Source: Peronospora farinosa (lineage: Eukaryota > Oomycota > Peronosporomycetes > Peronosporales > Peronosporaceae). From it: DNA of 64,000 nucleotides. The DNA lies in assembly GCA_947646735.1 (NCBI GenBank), contig CANTFK010000836.1:186001-250000 (forward strand), given 5' to 3'. Shown here piece by piece: positions 11,258 to 23,040 of this stretch; within the stretch, counting starts at the first letter, position 1; every line of letters begins with the position of its first letter. The position numbers were made by a program, and so were the translations under genes. The notes under the pieces were generated by a model, which ran no database searches, was not told the DNA's origin, and saw nothing but the letters and a program-made list of their open reading frames with translations.

Positions 11258-11896
11258 TGTAACGGGGTTACACGACGGTTGTAGCGTCTTTCCGAGAGTT
11301 TACGCTTAAACTCTCCTTTGTATTGCATATAATGCATTATTATACTTCTCTTTAGAGAGGTATTAAGTATGAGCGTTTAATACGGTATTCGGTAATACCT
11401 TATCTTATCGATTGAGATTCGATAAATAACTAACGCTGTATTAAGTACATCATACACAGATGTTTAGACGATACGTCGTCCAATAGCAAAGTCTGCATAT
11501 AATAATTACTATTATAGTAATTAATCTAGTGTAGTGTACTTAGAGTAGGACTATTCATAAAATCTTAAAGCATAAATAAAATCAGTTCTCCTTTTGAGTT
11601 TAAGATCGCAAGTCGTTCTGACTTGCTCTCTTGTGCACTTCGTGCGTTGGTTCTCTGAACCCCAAAGCTTCTAGCTTGTTCTTGCACTCTGTGCGTAAGG
11701 TTCTCTGAACCTTGAGCTTATTGCTTGCTGACTAAAAGTCTCTCCTACTTCCTTAGAAGAGGGTGACTTTAAAGTCGTTTAATTAGTTCCTTAGAACTAA
11801 GTGGCTTTTAGCCTTAACTCTATTTAATTCTCTAGAACTAAGAGGCTTCCAGCCAAAAGTCTTCTTCTGGCTAAAGAGCTGTGCAGCTCCGCTACA
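11258..11896 (+). repeat. Element A 3' LTR with polypurine tract
   Basis: It starts TGTAACGGGG and ends CCGCTACA and is about 99% identical to 3987-4626. The purine run GGTGGAAGAGGG (11246-11257) directly before it is the likely plus-strand primer. The flanking CAATA at 11897-11901 repeats the bases before the 5' LTR. Confidence 0.93.
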
Positions 11897-12241
11897 CAAT
11901 ACGCCTCTCGGCTGTCCAATGCGAGGAAAAAACGGCGAGCCAAGGCTGTGAGGGTTTGGATGGACGTACTTGAGAAGGTCCTGGAAGGGATGAAGGCCGG
12001 TCATTGTGACCTCGACATTCTTCTTGACCCCTACTGCCAGCCCATGATCCCGACCCGTCAGCTGACCGTCTGGTACCCAGTCGTCACCACGGAGGATCCT
12101 CAGTTGGACTTGTTGAGGGCTTTGCAGACCGCAGAAGACACTGCCCCCTGGCGCGTGTTCTATCGCAGGAACATTCAGGAACACCCCGCCTTCCAGGTCC
12201 CGTGCCTCTCCGGCAAATTTCGCCCGGACACCGATGCATGA
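11897..12241 (+). pseudogene. Gypsy-1 antisense gene, 3' part
   Basis: This is the continuation of the gene interrupted by element A. The open frame includes NARKKRRAKAVRVWMDVLE and CDLDILLDPYCQP...WYP. It matches YNARKKRRSRAW...CDLDIFLDPFF...WYP at the end of the element B antisense gene. It stops at TGA 12239-12241. The match shows that this C-terminal module (basic patch, then DLDI-L-DP, then WYP) is a conserved part of the lineage II antisense protein. Function unknown. Confidence 0.65.
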
Positions 12242-12530
12242 AATGTTTAGTCAGCTAGCTTTCTGCTCCAACGCTTTTCCCGTAACTTCACGTTCCTTTT
12301 CTTTGGGCCTATGCCCCTGGACCCCTGGGCCCCGGTACTCCTGGACCCCTGTACCTCTGGGCTCCTGGGCCCCGGTACCCCGGTGCCCTGGTGCTCTGGG
12401 CCTTTCACAATACTCCGCAATCTCTTTTGTGCTGTCGCACTCTCGAATATAATAACTTGACCCCTTTGTGAATGTATGACAAATACCGCCTCCTTCTTGC
12501 ATCATCTTGGCCTTCCCAAGATGAACTCTC
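12242..12530. other. GC-rich repeat stretch between antisense gene and integrase end
   Basis: No gene is seen here. Bases 12308-12400 are a degenerate repeat built from pieces like CTGGACCCC and GGGCCCCGGTAC. Similar stretches lie in the Gypsy-1 LTRs near 2005-2045 and 32930-33000. Element B has its own repeat at the equivalent internal place and in its LTRs. Confidence 0.6.
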
Positions 12531-13427
12531 CCCACTACTCTTCATGACTCTGCATTGCCTCGAATCGGTTCCGAGTAGCCTGCCTGCGCTCATAGTCCCT
12601 AAGCAATCCTCCGCAGTTGAGGTCCACCTCATCCACCCATGACGGGTCAGGATATCCTTTCCGTTGTACCAGGTATTCACACTGGATCCGTCCGTACCGA
12701 GTTATCCTTCCCATACGTCTGTCTAGAATCTTCTACACTTCGTATTCGTCATCTTCCAGTTCCGCGACCCAACTGTCTTCTGGCAATAGAGCTTCATCAA
12801 AATCCACCCGGTTCGCTTCGTCTACCACCAACACCGTATCTGGTCTATCCGGGTATTGCCGGACCAGCTTCAATTTTGAAACGTGTACCAACGGGTATAT
12901 ACGGTAGTCAGTTCCACTGATGTCTAAACGAACGGCATAGTCACCCACCAGTTCTATCACTCGAAACGGCCCATGCCATAGGTGTGCCAGCTTTCGAGCA
13001 TAGCCCTTCTTGACCCGGTCCAAGTATAACCAGACTTGGGAATCCACCTCAATATGACCATCAACCACCTCCTCATTGTGGGCCTGGGCCCGACTTTCCA
13101 TCGCAGATCGTAATAATTCGTTGGCTTGTTCTCTCGCTCTGCGATACTGACGTTGTACGCTATATCGCCATCGACGGGGCTCACATTCACGCCGCTTCGT
13201 GCTGCTTAACGGTATGGTGGCTTCTAGAGTACTTCGGGCATCCCAGCCATGTACCAAGAAAAAAGGCGTTTCCTTTCGGATCCGGTCCTGGGCCGTATTT
13301 AACGCGAAAGTGAGCTAGGCATCCCAGTCCTTCTGATCTACCTCGGACACATACATTTTGATGGACCGGGCAATAGTCTGCACCATCCTTTCTACTGTGC
13401 CATTGGTCTGTGGTCGATACGCCATAG
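12531..13427 (-). pseudogene. Gypsy-1 integrase, C-terminal half, and chromodomain
   Basis: This is the downstream half of the integrase, cut by element B at 13427/25272. It begins with AYRPQTNGTVERMVQT, which holds the catalytic Glu. The C-terminal region (LVHGWDARSTLEAT, HLWHGPFRVIELVGDYAVRL, PLVHVSKLKLV) is open at 12733-13257. A frameshift follows and then a chromodomain (EYLVQRKGYPDPSWVDEVDL, about 12590-12680 on the minus strand). It is closely related to 16874-17772 in element B. Confidence 0.8.
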
Positions 13428-14596
13428 TGTGGTGAAGTGGGTTCTCAAAATTGTATGATGATAGCCTAAACCACTCACTGTGCCGGACTGCCGACTGTCG
13501 GAGGGAATATCCCGATGCCGCGTCTCACCTTGTGTACCCGTAGGCTGGCGGGTTGCACTCTTCGGAGGACTTGGTGACGATGTAGATGTCTGCCTTGAGG
13601 GAGATAGATTTGGGGGGCCTCGAGTGGATATGCTTCACTCGGTGGGCCGTTAGGTGGCCACTCGATCGACCTTGTCGAGAGTGGACTTAAAGCCAAATTC
13701 TTCAGGGAGTTTATCCCTGGCCTTTTCCTTCTTGTTTCAGGGGTATCAGCCACCTGAACTTTACTTTTCTCCCGGACCGTGAGGTAAGAGAGGCCGCTTC
13801 CGATAGCGGGTCTTGGGGGGTGGGTGTTGCTACTCGAACGAGCTCACAGGCCAAATATATCCTGGAGCTCTATTCGCACTTGAACTTCGCTACACAACTG
13901 TCTTCGACTTGGGGCCAAAATATATCCCTTCCCGGAACAGTGAGTAACTTAGAGCAAGTTCTTCTTGGGTGACGGAGTCGTGACACGTAGATCGCAAATT
14001 AAGTAGTATTTAATATAGTCCTATCCTTTTAACTCCTTTACTCTATCCTTGCCTGAAGCTCTGATTCCTTTCGTCGACTGGTCTGATCCTTGTATTAACT
14101 GGTCAGGAGTAGCTAAACCCCTAGGGGCCGAGGTCGACTGATGAGGGACCCAGGTCTACCAATAAGGGACCCAGGTCTACCAATAAGGGGGCCGAGGTCG
14201 ACCAACGAGGGACCGGGTCGACCAATGAGGGACCGGGTCGACCAATGAGGGACCGGGTCGACCAACGAGGTACCGGGTCTACCAATGAGGGACCCAGGTC
14301 TACCAATGAGGGACTCAGGTCGACCGATGAGGGACCGGGTCGACCAATGAGGGACCCGGGTCTACCAACGAGGGGCCAGGTCGATCAATGAGCGGCCATG
14401 ATTAACTCCCTTTGGTACCGGTTAGCCGGTACCCTGATACTGATTTTCTTCGGCGGATCCTGCGGATTGTCCTCCACCAACGGTCGATCCCCTTCGAGAC
14501 CCTTGTCTCTCTGGTCCCCTGTCCCTGACCCACGGCCTACTCCGCATCCAACTGGAGTCTAGGACCTCCACATCACAAAATTAGCACTTCACCACA
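13428..14596 (-). repeat. Element B 3' LTR
   Basis: It starts TGTGGTGAAGTGGG and ends CTTCACCACA on the plus strand, so the ends form a perfect terminal inverted repeat of about 10 bases. It is 127 bp longer than the 5' LTR, mostly through extra copies of a 20-bp repeat. On the minus strand ACAGGGGGCGGC (14597-14608) is the likely polypurine tract. Confidence 0.9.
14125..14400. repeat. 20-bp minisatellite in the element B LTR, about 14 copies
   Basis: The unit is close to GGGACCGGGTCGACCAATGA. Variants alternate between GGTCGACC and GGTCTACC. The 5' LTR has about ten copies (24937-25150) and the internal region before the integrase end has about five (16755-16850). Confidence 0.9.
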
Positions 14597-14642
14597 GCCG
14601 CCCCCTGTACTTGATCAACCGTACAACAGATTGAGCACGCGC

Positions 14643-16600
14643 ATGTCTTCACTTCCTTCGTCACGTAGGTTCTTTACTGTCCCCTTTGTTGCTCATCCAT
14701 CTCTAACTCGTGTCTGTCCAGCCATGTCTTCCCCTGGTTCTGACCCACCGTCTGCTGACCCACCGTCCGCTGATCCACCGTCTGAAGAGCCGACCTCGGT
14801 CGCCCCAGCGCCTTCAATCGCCCCTGGTTCTAACACCCCATCTGCTGACCCACTGTCCGCTGACCCACCGTCTGAAGAGCTGACTTCGATCGCCGTCGCG
14901 CCTTCGGTTGCCTCTCCATGTAGAGGGGTGTCCTTGGCCGACCTTCCCGGGCCGGTGTCTTCGCCGTTGAGTGCTGCTGAAACTGTTGTCGTTCACAGCT
15001 CTCCTGTTTCCACCGCTTTGCCTCCTGCCGAGACAGCAGATGCTCCTGTCACGCCGGCCCCCATGGTTGACCGTCCGTCTTCCGTACCCGTCAACGTACG
15101 CGCAGCTCTGCAGGAACTACGAGCTCTCGCGGACGCCCATTCCCGCCGCATCGAAGACTGCGAAGGTCGGCTAGGTGTCCTTCTCCCTTCGGCCACTTTG
15201 TTGGCCACTCGTTGTGAGCGGTTGGAGGAGACGTTGCGCGACAATTCTCGGCTGGTGGCCCAACTCCGCGAAGCTCTCCAGCGCGAGACTGCACTGGTGG
15301 ACCGTCTGCGATGGAAGGTCGACCACATCCGAAGCCGGTACTCGCTTCTCGCCGTAGAGCTCGACCATGTCGACTTCTCTGACGGGCCACCTCCGGGACC
15401 AGCTACTCCTTCGGCAGCTTCGCCCCCGGCCGTATGCTCCCCTTCGAGGCCGGCGAAAGCTCTTGGTAAACGGTCCCGGCGGCCGTCACCCCGGGTACCC
15501 GCCAAAGCCTCCAAGCTTCCGAGGCCTGACGCCTCTGCGATACCACTGTCGGCGGTCTCTGGTGGTCTCCTGTCGTGCTTGAGTCTTCGGACGACGACCT
15601 CAGCGACGACAGCGAGACCCTTCGGGCGGCTCTGGCCAAGTCTCGTTCTGCTAGTCGGCGCCCCGCCAGTGCGAACCCTGTACGTCTTCCGTCGACGTCC
15701 GCTCCTCCATCGAGGGCCACCTCGGCTACCGGCCTCTCGCTGAAACGGGCGATGTTCGGGACGTCGGACTCGGAGACTGAGTCGTCTGCGGAGAAAGAAA
15801 AGAGGGCGCCCACTGTTGCGGACAACACTTCGCCCCCTTTGGCCGACTCCAGCCTGATTCCCAGAGACGCCATGATCCCAGGGTACATGCAGTCGAAGAC
15901 CTTCTCCGCCGCGGAAGTGGCACCTTGGCCGGTCGACCTGGTCAATTCGTGGTGCATTGTTACAATGTCTTCCACAGACTTGGTCGACCAGCTGGATCTA
16001 CCTTGGGGTTGGTTTGGCCATCCGGACGGAAACCTCGACCGTCCCCCCAAATGGAAGAGGTCGTTGGTGAACCCTCCAATGATCCAGAGATTGCTAGCGG
16101 CGGAACCTTGGGTAGAAGCTCTTGTATACATTCAACCCGTTTCCTTCCGACCTGTTGGCTGGTTCGCCCAGTTGGCGGCGGTTTACACCCAATTTGACGA
16201 AGAGCATAGCCAAGCACTTTGGTAGGCGACCCACTGCCTGTGGATCTCCAAGGACCAAGCGCGAACGAACTCTTTCCTCGCGTCATATTACAACGCGCGG
16301 AAGAAGCGTCGGAGTCGGGCATGGCGGGAGGTGGTCGACCTTATCTTCATTGGGATGAGCAAAGGTCGCTGCGATCTCGACATTTTCCTGGACCCCTTCT
16401 TCCGTCATCTTCCTCGAACCCGCCGTGTGGTTTATTGGTACCCTGGTCGTGAAGAGGGGTCGGACCCGGTCGACCTGCTTGAGGCCCTTCGGGTGTCGGA
16501 TTCTGCGTGGCCGTGGATCACCCAATATCGGTTGTCTTCTGTACCCCATCCTGGAGCATTAGTCCCACGCCTCAAGCGTAAGTTTGGGCCACCCGTTTAG
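14643..16600 (+). pseudogene. Element B antisense gene
   Basis: It lies opposite gag-pol and starts at ATG 14643, 46 bp inside the 3' LTR. The N-terminal part is Ser/Pro-rich with a repeated DPPSADPPSEE. A coiled coil follows at about 15095-15360 (ALQELRALADAHSRRIEDCE, LRDNSRLVAQLREALQRETA). Next come a basic Pro-rich stretch, an acidic motif KRAMFGTSDSETESS, and a C-terminal module with MIPGYMQSKTFSAAEVAPW, LDLPWGWFGHPDG and CDLDIFLDPFF...WYP. The frame changes once near 15565 and has one TAG (16223-16225). The same modules occur in the Gypsy-1 copy, so the gene is conserved between two elements. It ends before the chromodomain and does not overlap pol. Confidence 0.68.
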
Positions 16601-16754
16601 ATCTTCCTTTGAACACGAACCTTCATTCTCTTCGATCCTATTTTTGTGCGCTTGTCCATCTTCCATCTCCTCTGCCATACTTTTCTCTGTTCCAGGTGAG
16701 CTTGGCAATCTTCCTCCTTTTTTCTCCATTCTTCTATACACCGGACTCGTGAAA

Positions 16755-16850
16755 GGTCGAGGTCTCCCCATAGGCGACCCAGGTCTATCAACGAGGAACC
16801 GGGTCGACCAATGAGGGACCAGGTCTATCAATGAGGGACCCGGTCTACCT
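16755..16850. repeat. Internal copy of the 20-bp minisatellite
   Basis: About five units of the LTR repeat (GGGACC-GGTCGACC-AATGA type) lie between the end of the antisense gene and the end of the chromodomain. The repeat thus marks the junction where the two convergent genes end. Confidence 0.8.
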
Positions 16851-16873
16851 TCCAAGGATCTTGCTATCGTCTG

Positions 16874-18351
16874 CTAGTTTTCTTGGCTTTGCATTACTTC
16901 AAAGCGATTATGGCTTTTCTTCTTGCGCTCGAAGTCCCGGAGTAAGGCTCCGCAATTCAGATCCACTTCGTCCACCCACGAGGGGTCAGGGTGTCCCTTC
17001 CATTGCACGAGGAATTCTCGTTGTTGCCTCCCATACCGAGTCTTCTTGACTGTACGAATCTCTAAAATTTCTTCGACTTCATACTCGCCCTCTTCCAATT
17101 CCCGCACCCATCTGTCTTCTGGTAACAGACATTCATCGAATTCAACTCGATCTGTTCCATCCACTTTCAGCTCGCTGTTAAGTCGATCGGGGAACTCTCT
17201 GACGGGCTTGAGCTTGGAGATGTGCACGATTGGGAACAGTCTGTATTCTGTACCTCGTAGTTCTAAACGTACTGCATGATCTCCGACTAATTCCCGGACT
17301 CGTAACGGTACGTGCCAGAGATGGGCCAATTTCTTGGCATACCCCTCTTTCCCGGTCTAAGTATAGCCATACCCGGGCCCCTGGCTGAATTTCGTGGCCG
17401 ACTACCCCTTCATTTTGCGCTTGCACCGAGAGCCTGACTAGCCGCCCGTAGGTTCTCGTTGACTTGATCTCTTGCTCGCTGATAGTGACTCTGAATCCGA
17501 TATCTCCATCTCCGAGGTCCTGATTCTTGACGTCGAGTGTTTACCACCGGTAACATAGTCTCAAGAGTGGTCCTAGCATCCCATCCATGTACCAGATAGA
17601 ACGGTGTTTCCTCCCGCACTCTGTCTTGGGCCGTGTTTGACGCGAACGTTAATCGTTCCGCGTATTCATCCCAGTCTCGCTGTCCCACGTCGACTACGTA
17701 CATCTTGAGCGCTCTTGTTAGAGTCTGGACCATTCTCTCCGCAGTGCCGTTCGCTTGAGGTCGGTAAACCATGGTCGCTCTCTGACGTTAACCCACCATA
17801 CGACTGAACGCTCGAAAGAAGTCCGACATAAACCCCGGTTCCCGATCGTGACGGATCGTCTCACTGGCACCAAAACGGCGGAAAACGCATTCTTCATATC
17901 CCTCAGCCACTGTCTGGGCTGTCCGTGACGCACTTGCTTTAGCCATCACATAACCTGTGAACAGGTCGACCCAGATCAGTAGTTCCGTATTTCCTTTATG
18001 TGACTTGGGGAGAGACGGTATGTGGTCCATCGCAATAATTTGGAAGGGGTACGTCGCTTCAACATTCCCCGGAGACTTCCCTTGTAAAGTGGGTCTCCCT
18101 TTTCTAGTCTCACAATCCATGCACTGACCCACATATTTCTGGACACTCCGGAACAGACCCTCCAATGACAATATCGTCGGATCCGATGATAAGTACGCCC
18201 GATTCCTTGATTTCCGCCTTCCAAACTCGTATGATAATGATGGAGGACGTCGTCTTGGAGACTCTCAGGTATCACCAATCTGGCAGTTATGTCTCGGTCT
18301 TCTCCCTTGATCCTCTGGCCGGCCGCAGTACACCAGCAGTTCTTCTTCACT
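16874..18351 (-). pseudogene. Element B integrase and chromodomain
   Basis: The zinc-binding end is broken across two frames (17976-18350). The core has Asp in IIAMDHIPSLP, Asp in IRHDREPGFMSDFF and, after TAA near 17791, Glu in ANGTAERMVQTLTRA (17410-17772). The C-terminal region (HLWHVPLRVRELVGDHAVRL) and a well-preserved chromodomain (EYEVEEILEIR, FLVQWKGHPDPSWVDEVDL) are at 16874-17329. At least three frame breaks make it inactive. Confidence 0.85.
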
Positions 18352-18354
18352 TAT

Positions 18355-19503
18355 CTAGTAGTCTCCCGACATTTTGCTGCAGCTTCTGGCCGATTCCACT
18401 GACAAGTCCTTCCAGTCTCCATTCAAATATGCCTTCAACTCGCGTACCCAGCTCTCCTCTTCTTGCGCATCTCGGATTCTTTCCATCCGGAGTTGTTGTA
18501 TCACATCTTCTTGCATGACTTCTCCAGATATTCTGACGGGGAACCGTGAACTCGTCACCGCAGATACCTTGACCGACTGACCTCGGTCTCTAGGGACCAA
18601 AACCTCTGGCAGCCGATTAATTGCTTCTATACCTGACCACTCTCCTTTCGGTATCGACTCGACCCCTTGATGCTGATGTAAAGCCGCACTGGCCAACTGG
18701 TCTGCGCTTTGATTCCAGTCTCGTTTTACATGTAAGACTGCGTGGGTGGGCCACGACTGGAGCTTACTCAACGCCTTGGCCCGCAACGGGGATAAACCTG
18801 AAGCTTTGCATTCAATCTATCCACGCATCTTTCTTATAACCAGATTGGAGTCTCCACAAATAATCAAACGCCGTCGCTCCATTGACTCCAACAAGTCAAA
18901 GCCCAGCAACATGCCCTCATATTCAGCTTCATTCACTGTAGACTTGTCGAAATATCTCGACGCAGCTTCGACTATAGTCCATGCAGGGAGTCTCCACACA
19001 ATAGCGCTGCAAGCACCTCCCCCTTGTTTCACCCGGGCCGACCCATCGAAACTCATCACATACAGTTCTTCATTTAGTTCCACTGTGGGCGTCGGTAGGT
19101 CAACCGTCTGCCTGGATTGCTTCTTGGGAGAAATTGACGACAGAATTGAGTCTACATTTTCTCGAGGCGTAATACTGGCTGATAACGTCCCCAGCACCTG
19201 GTCTTCGCCTTTCTTGCATTTCACAATCTCCAAAGTCCACTGGGACAAGAGAGCAGCCCAATTTCCCAAGCGACCTTGCAACCCCGAAAACTTCATTGAC
19301 CAGGCTATTGTAGAATGTCTCGTCAGAACCTTGAGAGGTCGGGTGACCAACATCGTGAAGCAAGTCTCCAATATTCGTAACAACGCCAGCACTTCCTTTT
19401 ACACTGTGCTATAGTTCACCTCGTTTGACCTGAGGGTTCGGCTCGTGAACATTACCGGCATATACAGGCCGTCGTAATTCTGCACCAACAACGCCGAGAT
19501 GGC
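18355..19503 (-). pseudogene. Element B second RNase H-like domain
   Basis: After the altered first RNase H, a second RNase H fold follows. It has Asp in MSFDGSARVKQGGG, Glu in NEAEYEGMLLGF, Asp in CGDSNLVI and the final Asp in NQSADQLASAAL. This D-E-D-D pattern and the order resemble archaeal-type RNase HI. Capture of such a second domain is known, to my recollection, from plant Tat elements and from oomycete Ty3/Gypsy elements. The first RNase H has a TGA just after VYASD (19504-19506) and lacks the usual CDAS, which fits loss of its function. A frame break near 18800 separates the last helix. Confidence 0.8.
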
Positions 19504-21064
19504 TCAATCACTTGCGTAGACAATAATAACTGCCTCTCTAGCCGGGTCGAAATGTCGTAGGATGGGCGCCGTAGCAATCTTGTTCTTGAGCATGGCAAAC
19601 GCTACTTGTACCTTCGACCATTTTTCTTCGTCGTCTTCCTGGGCCGCCACTTCCTCGTTATCCTTCAATTTGCACCTCCAAGCGTGAAAATCCACCTCTC
19701 TCAGTTCGTAAAAGATCGACGCGTATATGGCATAATCTTCGATGTACCTGCTGTAGTAATTTAGGCTTCCTAGAAATGATTGCATAGCCTTCAGCGTTGT
19801 CGGTAGAGGTAGGTCGACCAAAGACTGAAGATCTTTTGGATGGGCCTCTAGTCCCCCTTTGGAAACTCGATGCCAAAGATACTCGACCTTCCGACATCCC
19901 CACGTACTCTTGACGGCACTGACAGACAAATTCCAATAGTCACACACGTCTAGCAGCCGCTCCACTTTCTGGCATAATACGTCCCACGATTCGGCCGGAA
20001 CAAGTATGTCGTCAATGTATGATCGTCGACCCAATACAGAGAGGCCCGATTTTGCATCGGGTTCCCCTGTTGCGAACAAATCCTCTGTTTCCTCTGTGGC
20101 AGCCCCTGGCGAAAATCCGTAAGAATCCATATAACGTATTATCCAACAACCTTTGATATATCTGAGGCGCATTCTTAAGCCCAAAAGGCATCCGAAGCCA
20201 TTCAAATAATCCCAGTGGAGTAACGAAAGCTGAGATTAGTCTCGACCTTTCGGTCGTACTGACGACCCAAAGACCACTCGCCATATCTAGAGAACAGTAC
20301 CACAAAGCTCCGTCCAGGTCCTCCAGTAATTCGTTAATCAACGGCATCGGGTACACCATAAGCTGGGTGAGATCATTCACCAACCGATAGTCGATACACA
20401 ATCGAATATCGACCCCATTCTTCTTCACGATAATTACAATTGGGCTGGCCCATGGCGAGGTGGAAGGCTGAATGATCTTTGCTGATAACAGTCCCTTGAT
20501 CAGGTCGGCTAGCTTCTCTCTGAATTGAGGGACCAACTTTCGTACGCGTTGCGCGATCGGTCTTGCGTTCCCTAAATCGATATCGCATATCGCTCCTCGG
20601 GCGGCCGGGGGTAAGGCGTTACCTTTGCCCATCAGCAGATGTCGTTTCTTCCATATTATTTGTCGCAACCGGTCCACCTCTTCGGGAGTGTTCCCATCTG
20701 GATCAGGAATCTGTATATCTTCTAACGCAATGCCTTCGGATGAGGGGTCCACTTCCGGTACGACCGCCCACCCTGGCCTTATGTCCTCGGCCCAAAGTTC
20801 CCCACTCTCGAAAGAACACACCTGGTAATCTGCCTGTAACGAGTCTACCAGTTTGGCTTCCTTCTCATTGGTGGTGGTCACTGAATTTAGGTCTTCTTTA
20901 GATACAATCCGCTCCTGGGCGGTCCCCTCCTGCCAATTCACCCTCTCTTCGCACGGTTGTTCTTCACTGTCGGGTACCGGTTGGTGCGTTATATTCATCA
21001 CTGGGGTTGGGGCCTGCGGTCGCTGTAAGATGTGTGACGGAGTCTTATACTCTGGTCTCTCCAC
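19504..21064 (-). pseudogene. Element B reverse transcriptase
   Basis: The first frame (20012-21064) has an acidic leader and RT fingers and palm (RVRKLVPQFREKLADL, RLCIDYRLVNDLT, LDMASGLWVV, MPFGLKNAPQIYQR). A frameshift near 20120 joins it to 19504-20205 with the catalytic box RRSYIDDILVP and the thumb (SFLGSLNYYSRYIEDYA). Between YGF and YIDD there is an insertion of roughly 30 residues (ATEETEDLFATGEPDAK) that is also present in Gypsy-1 and absent from A, C and D. It is a lineage II mark. Confidence 0.85.
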
Positions 21065-21142
21065 TAGTGGCCCCTCTTCCTCTTCCGTTAGGTCGACCTG
21101 ATGGTCGACCTGGTCGGTAGTAGATTCGTAAGCCAGATTTAG

Positions 21143-21826
21143 TCATTCCGCGTATCTTCGAGAGCCTACCGAGACAAACCCTGGCGTTCTCGGAACTTGC
21201 TCCCTAGTCAACCACATACCTACCTTGGTATCTTCGTGCAATGTTAAGGGGCGAGGGCTGACATTGGTTATCTTCAAAATCGGTCGACGTCCTATCCCTT
21301 GTATCATGGTGGTCACCCATCGTTCGCCTCTCGTGACCAACAATTTCCACTGTTCTGAGATCGACCTTTTGAGAGGCACTTCCGTACACCCTCCAACGGA
21401 TATCTGTACATACCGACCCAATTTCACATCCGATACTCGAGTATTATACAGTGTCCTTCGCCCAGTCAACTGCACCGTGATCTCATCGGGGAGGCAAAGA
21501 GTTCCGTCGGCCAAGTCTAACCGGATACCGGCTGGGACCATGAAGTCCATCCCCAAAATTGCATCTTGGCCTATTATAGGGCCTACCCACACCTTAAAGA
21601 TGTACACCAAGTTCCCATTCAGAGTGACCTTAATGCGAGTGCGCCCTTCCGTAATATATACGGATTCCCCAATACCAATACATTCTTTTCGTTCACTTTC
21701 ATCAATTTGGCAGCCTACCTTACGAGCAAAGGCGATATCCAGAATGGATATCTCGGCACCAGTATCAAACAACAAATTTGCATGGTCGTTGTTGACCTTT
21801 CCAGAAGCTTTCGCTTGCCTGAACAT
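21143..21826 (-). pseudogene. Element B protease
   Basis: A retropepsin domain with the active site LLFDTGAEISIL and the later GQDAILGMDFM. It ends at a stop after SVGSRRYAE. Its counterpart in Gypsy-1 (28961-29497) is fused in frame to the zinc-knuckle region, so the frame change between gag and protease near 21830 in B is probably a mutation, not a programmed shift. Confidence 0.82.
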
Positions 21827-23040
21827 TTAGTAGGGGTGTGGTATTTCCAGTACCCCCTAGACTCGCCCTTCCTTCCACAGCGATCGCAGGTCAATCTTTT
21901 CCAGCAATTCAGATATTCATGCTTCTTGGACCCGCAATAAGCACATTTCGTATTTGGGGTCGCTGACGACGAGCCGGGTCGCTGGTCCACTGCCTGGTGA
22001 TGTTGGTCGGCCTCCCTGGTCGGTAGATTCTTTGAGAACCTCACACTTGGGTCCCTCCCTGCTTCCTTCTCCATAAGGTAGACTCGCCTTAGATCTCCTT
22101 CGTTCTCTGAAGAATCTGGGCTGGAATCTTCAGAGCTCGAGTCTTCAAGGGGCGCCCGTACTGCATGTATGGAGCGGCGATTCATATCTCTCGGCCTCTC
22201 TGGTAGTGCCGGTGCTTTCTGACGAAACTTGTTTGATCCAAACAACATCTTGCCTCGTCGTGCCTTCGTCCGCTGACATGCTGTTAATACTTCTTCCAAT
22301 TCTTCCACATCCGCTAGACGCAACATAGTCAACTTTTCTGCTAGCTCCGGGTCGTCCACCGTCAAAATGTAATGATCGACATGATCCTTCTGAATTTTGG
22401 GCGACCCATCCTTAATCTTCATCTTCGCCCTGAGTCCAAGCACATTCAGGCGGTACAGATAATCCAGCGGGTTCTCTTCCGACCTTTTCTTCGCATGGTA
22501 GTACTGGCGGGCGACCGGTACCCCCGTGCCACAGAACCGAATTATGAATTCTTGGATTAAGTCCTTCCAGTTTCCTCGGACTGAGCGACCCAGTTGACGG
22601 TACCAATTCTGTGCCGGTCCAGTCAGCAATTCTCCAAAAACGAGACATCTTTCGTCATCTGGTGCTTGGTCTCTTATAAATGCTGTCTTGACCGTCGATA
22701 CCCAGCTGCGCGCTCTGTCTTCGTCTTGGTCTCTTCCATGAAATTCTCTAAGATCCGAGGTCGCCGAGAATTTGATGCGAGGGACCATATTTGTTATCTG
22801 CCCCAACGCTGCGTTCGCCATCATCGACTGAGGTCCCCTCAAATCCATGTTGTCAGGGTCGAACTCACAGGAACCGTCGGATTCCATGTCGACGTCGGTC
22901 ATCGTGTGACCTCTTGGCATTTGTATGCCTGGATGCTGGTCATGGTGAGCGGTCGTCCTTTGCGCCTCTGGTCTTCCTCCTGCTACACTCCCGTTAGGGT
23001 GTGCCCGCGGTACTTGGCGTTCATTTAAAAATCTTGCCAT
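21715..23040 (-). pseudogene. gag: Element B gag, capsid and nucleocapsid
   Basis: This open frame of 441 codons has a capsid region (ARSWVSTVKTAFIRDQAPDD, AQNWYRQLGRSVRGNW, VARQYYHAKKRSEENPLDYL) and a nucleocapsid with the zinc knuckle CAYCGSKKHEYLNC and a second partial finger CDRCGRKGE. The last 35 residues are out of frame with the protease and not original. The capsid core is almost unbroken, unlike the rest of the element. Confidence 0.85.

Larger units (their letters stand above)
3987..11896 (+). mobile_element. Element A, complete Ty3/Gypsy LTR retrotransposon
   Basis: This 7.9-kb element has LTRs 3987-4626 and 11258-11896 that differ by about four substitutions and one indel, flanked by the 5-bp duplication CAATA (3982-3986 and 11897-11901). 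The order is LTR, PBS, gag, frameshift signal, protease, tandem repeat, RT, RNase H, integrase, chromodomain, then an antisense gene and the 3' LTR. It sits inside the antisense gene of Gypsy-1. The near-identical LTRs mean a recent insertion, yet gag and pol hold many stops and a changed RT active site. It was therefore probably copied by proteins from another element. Confidence 0.93.

Noticed and set aside
14121..14306. Minus-strand open frame rich in Pro, Trp and Asp
   Set aside because: It is only the translation of the 20-bp repeat, and its counterpart in the other LTR is not open in the same way.
14125..14400. Regular 20-bp repeats that look like a CRISPR array
   Set aside because: The units follow each other without unique spacers and lie inside an LTR of a eukaryotic retrotransposon; it is a minisatellite.
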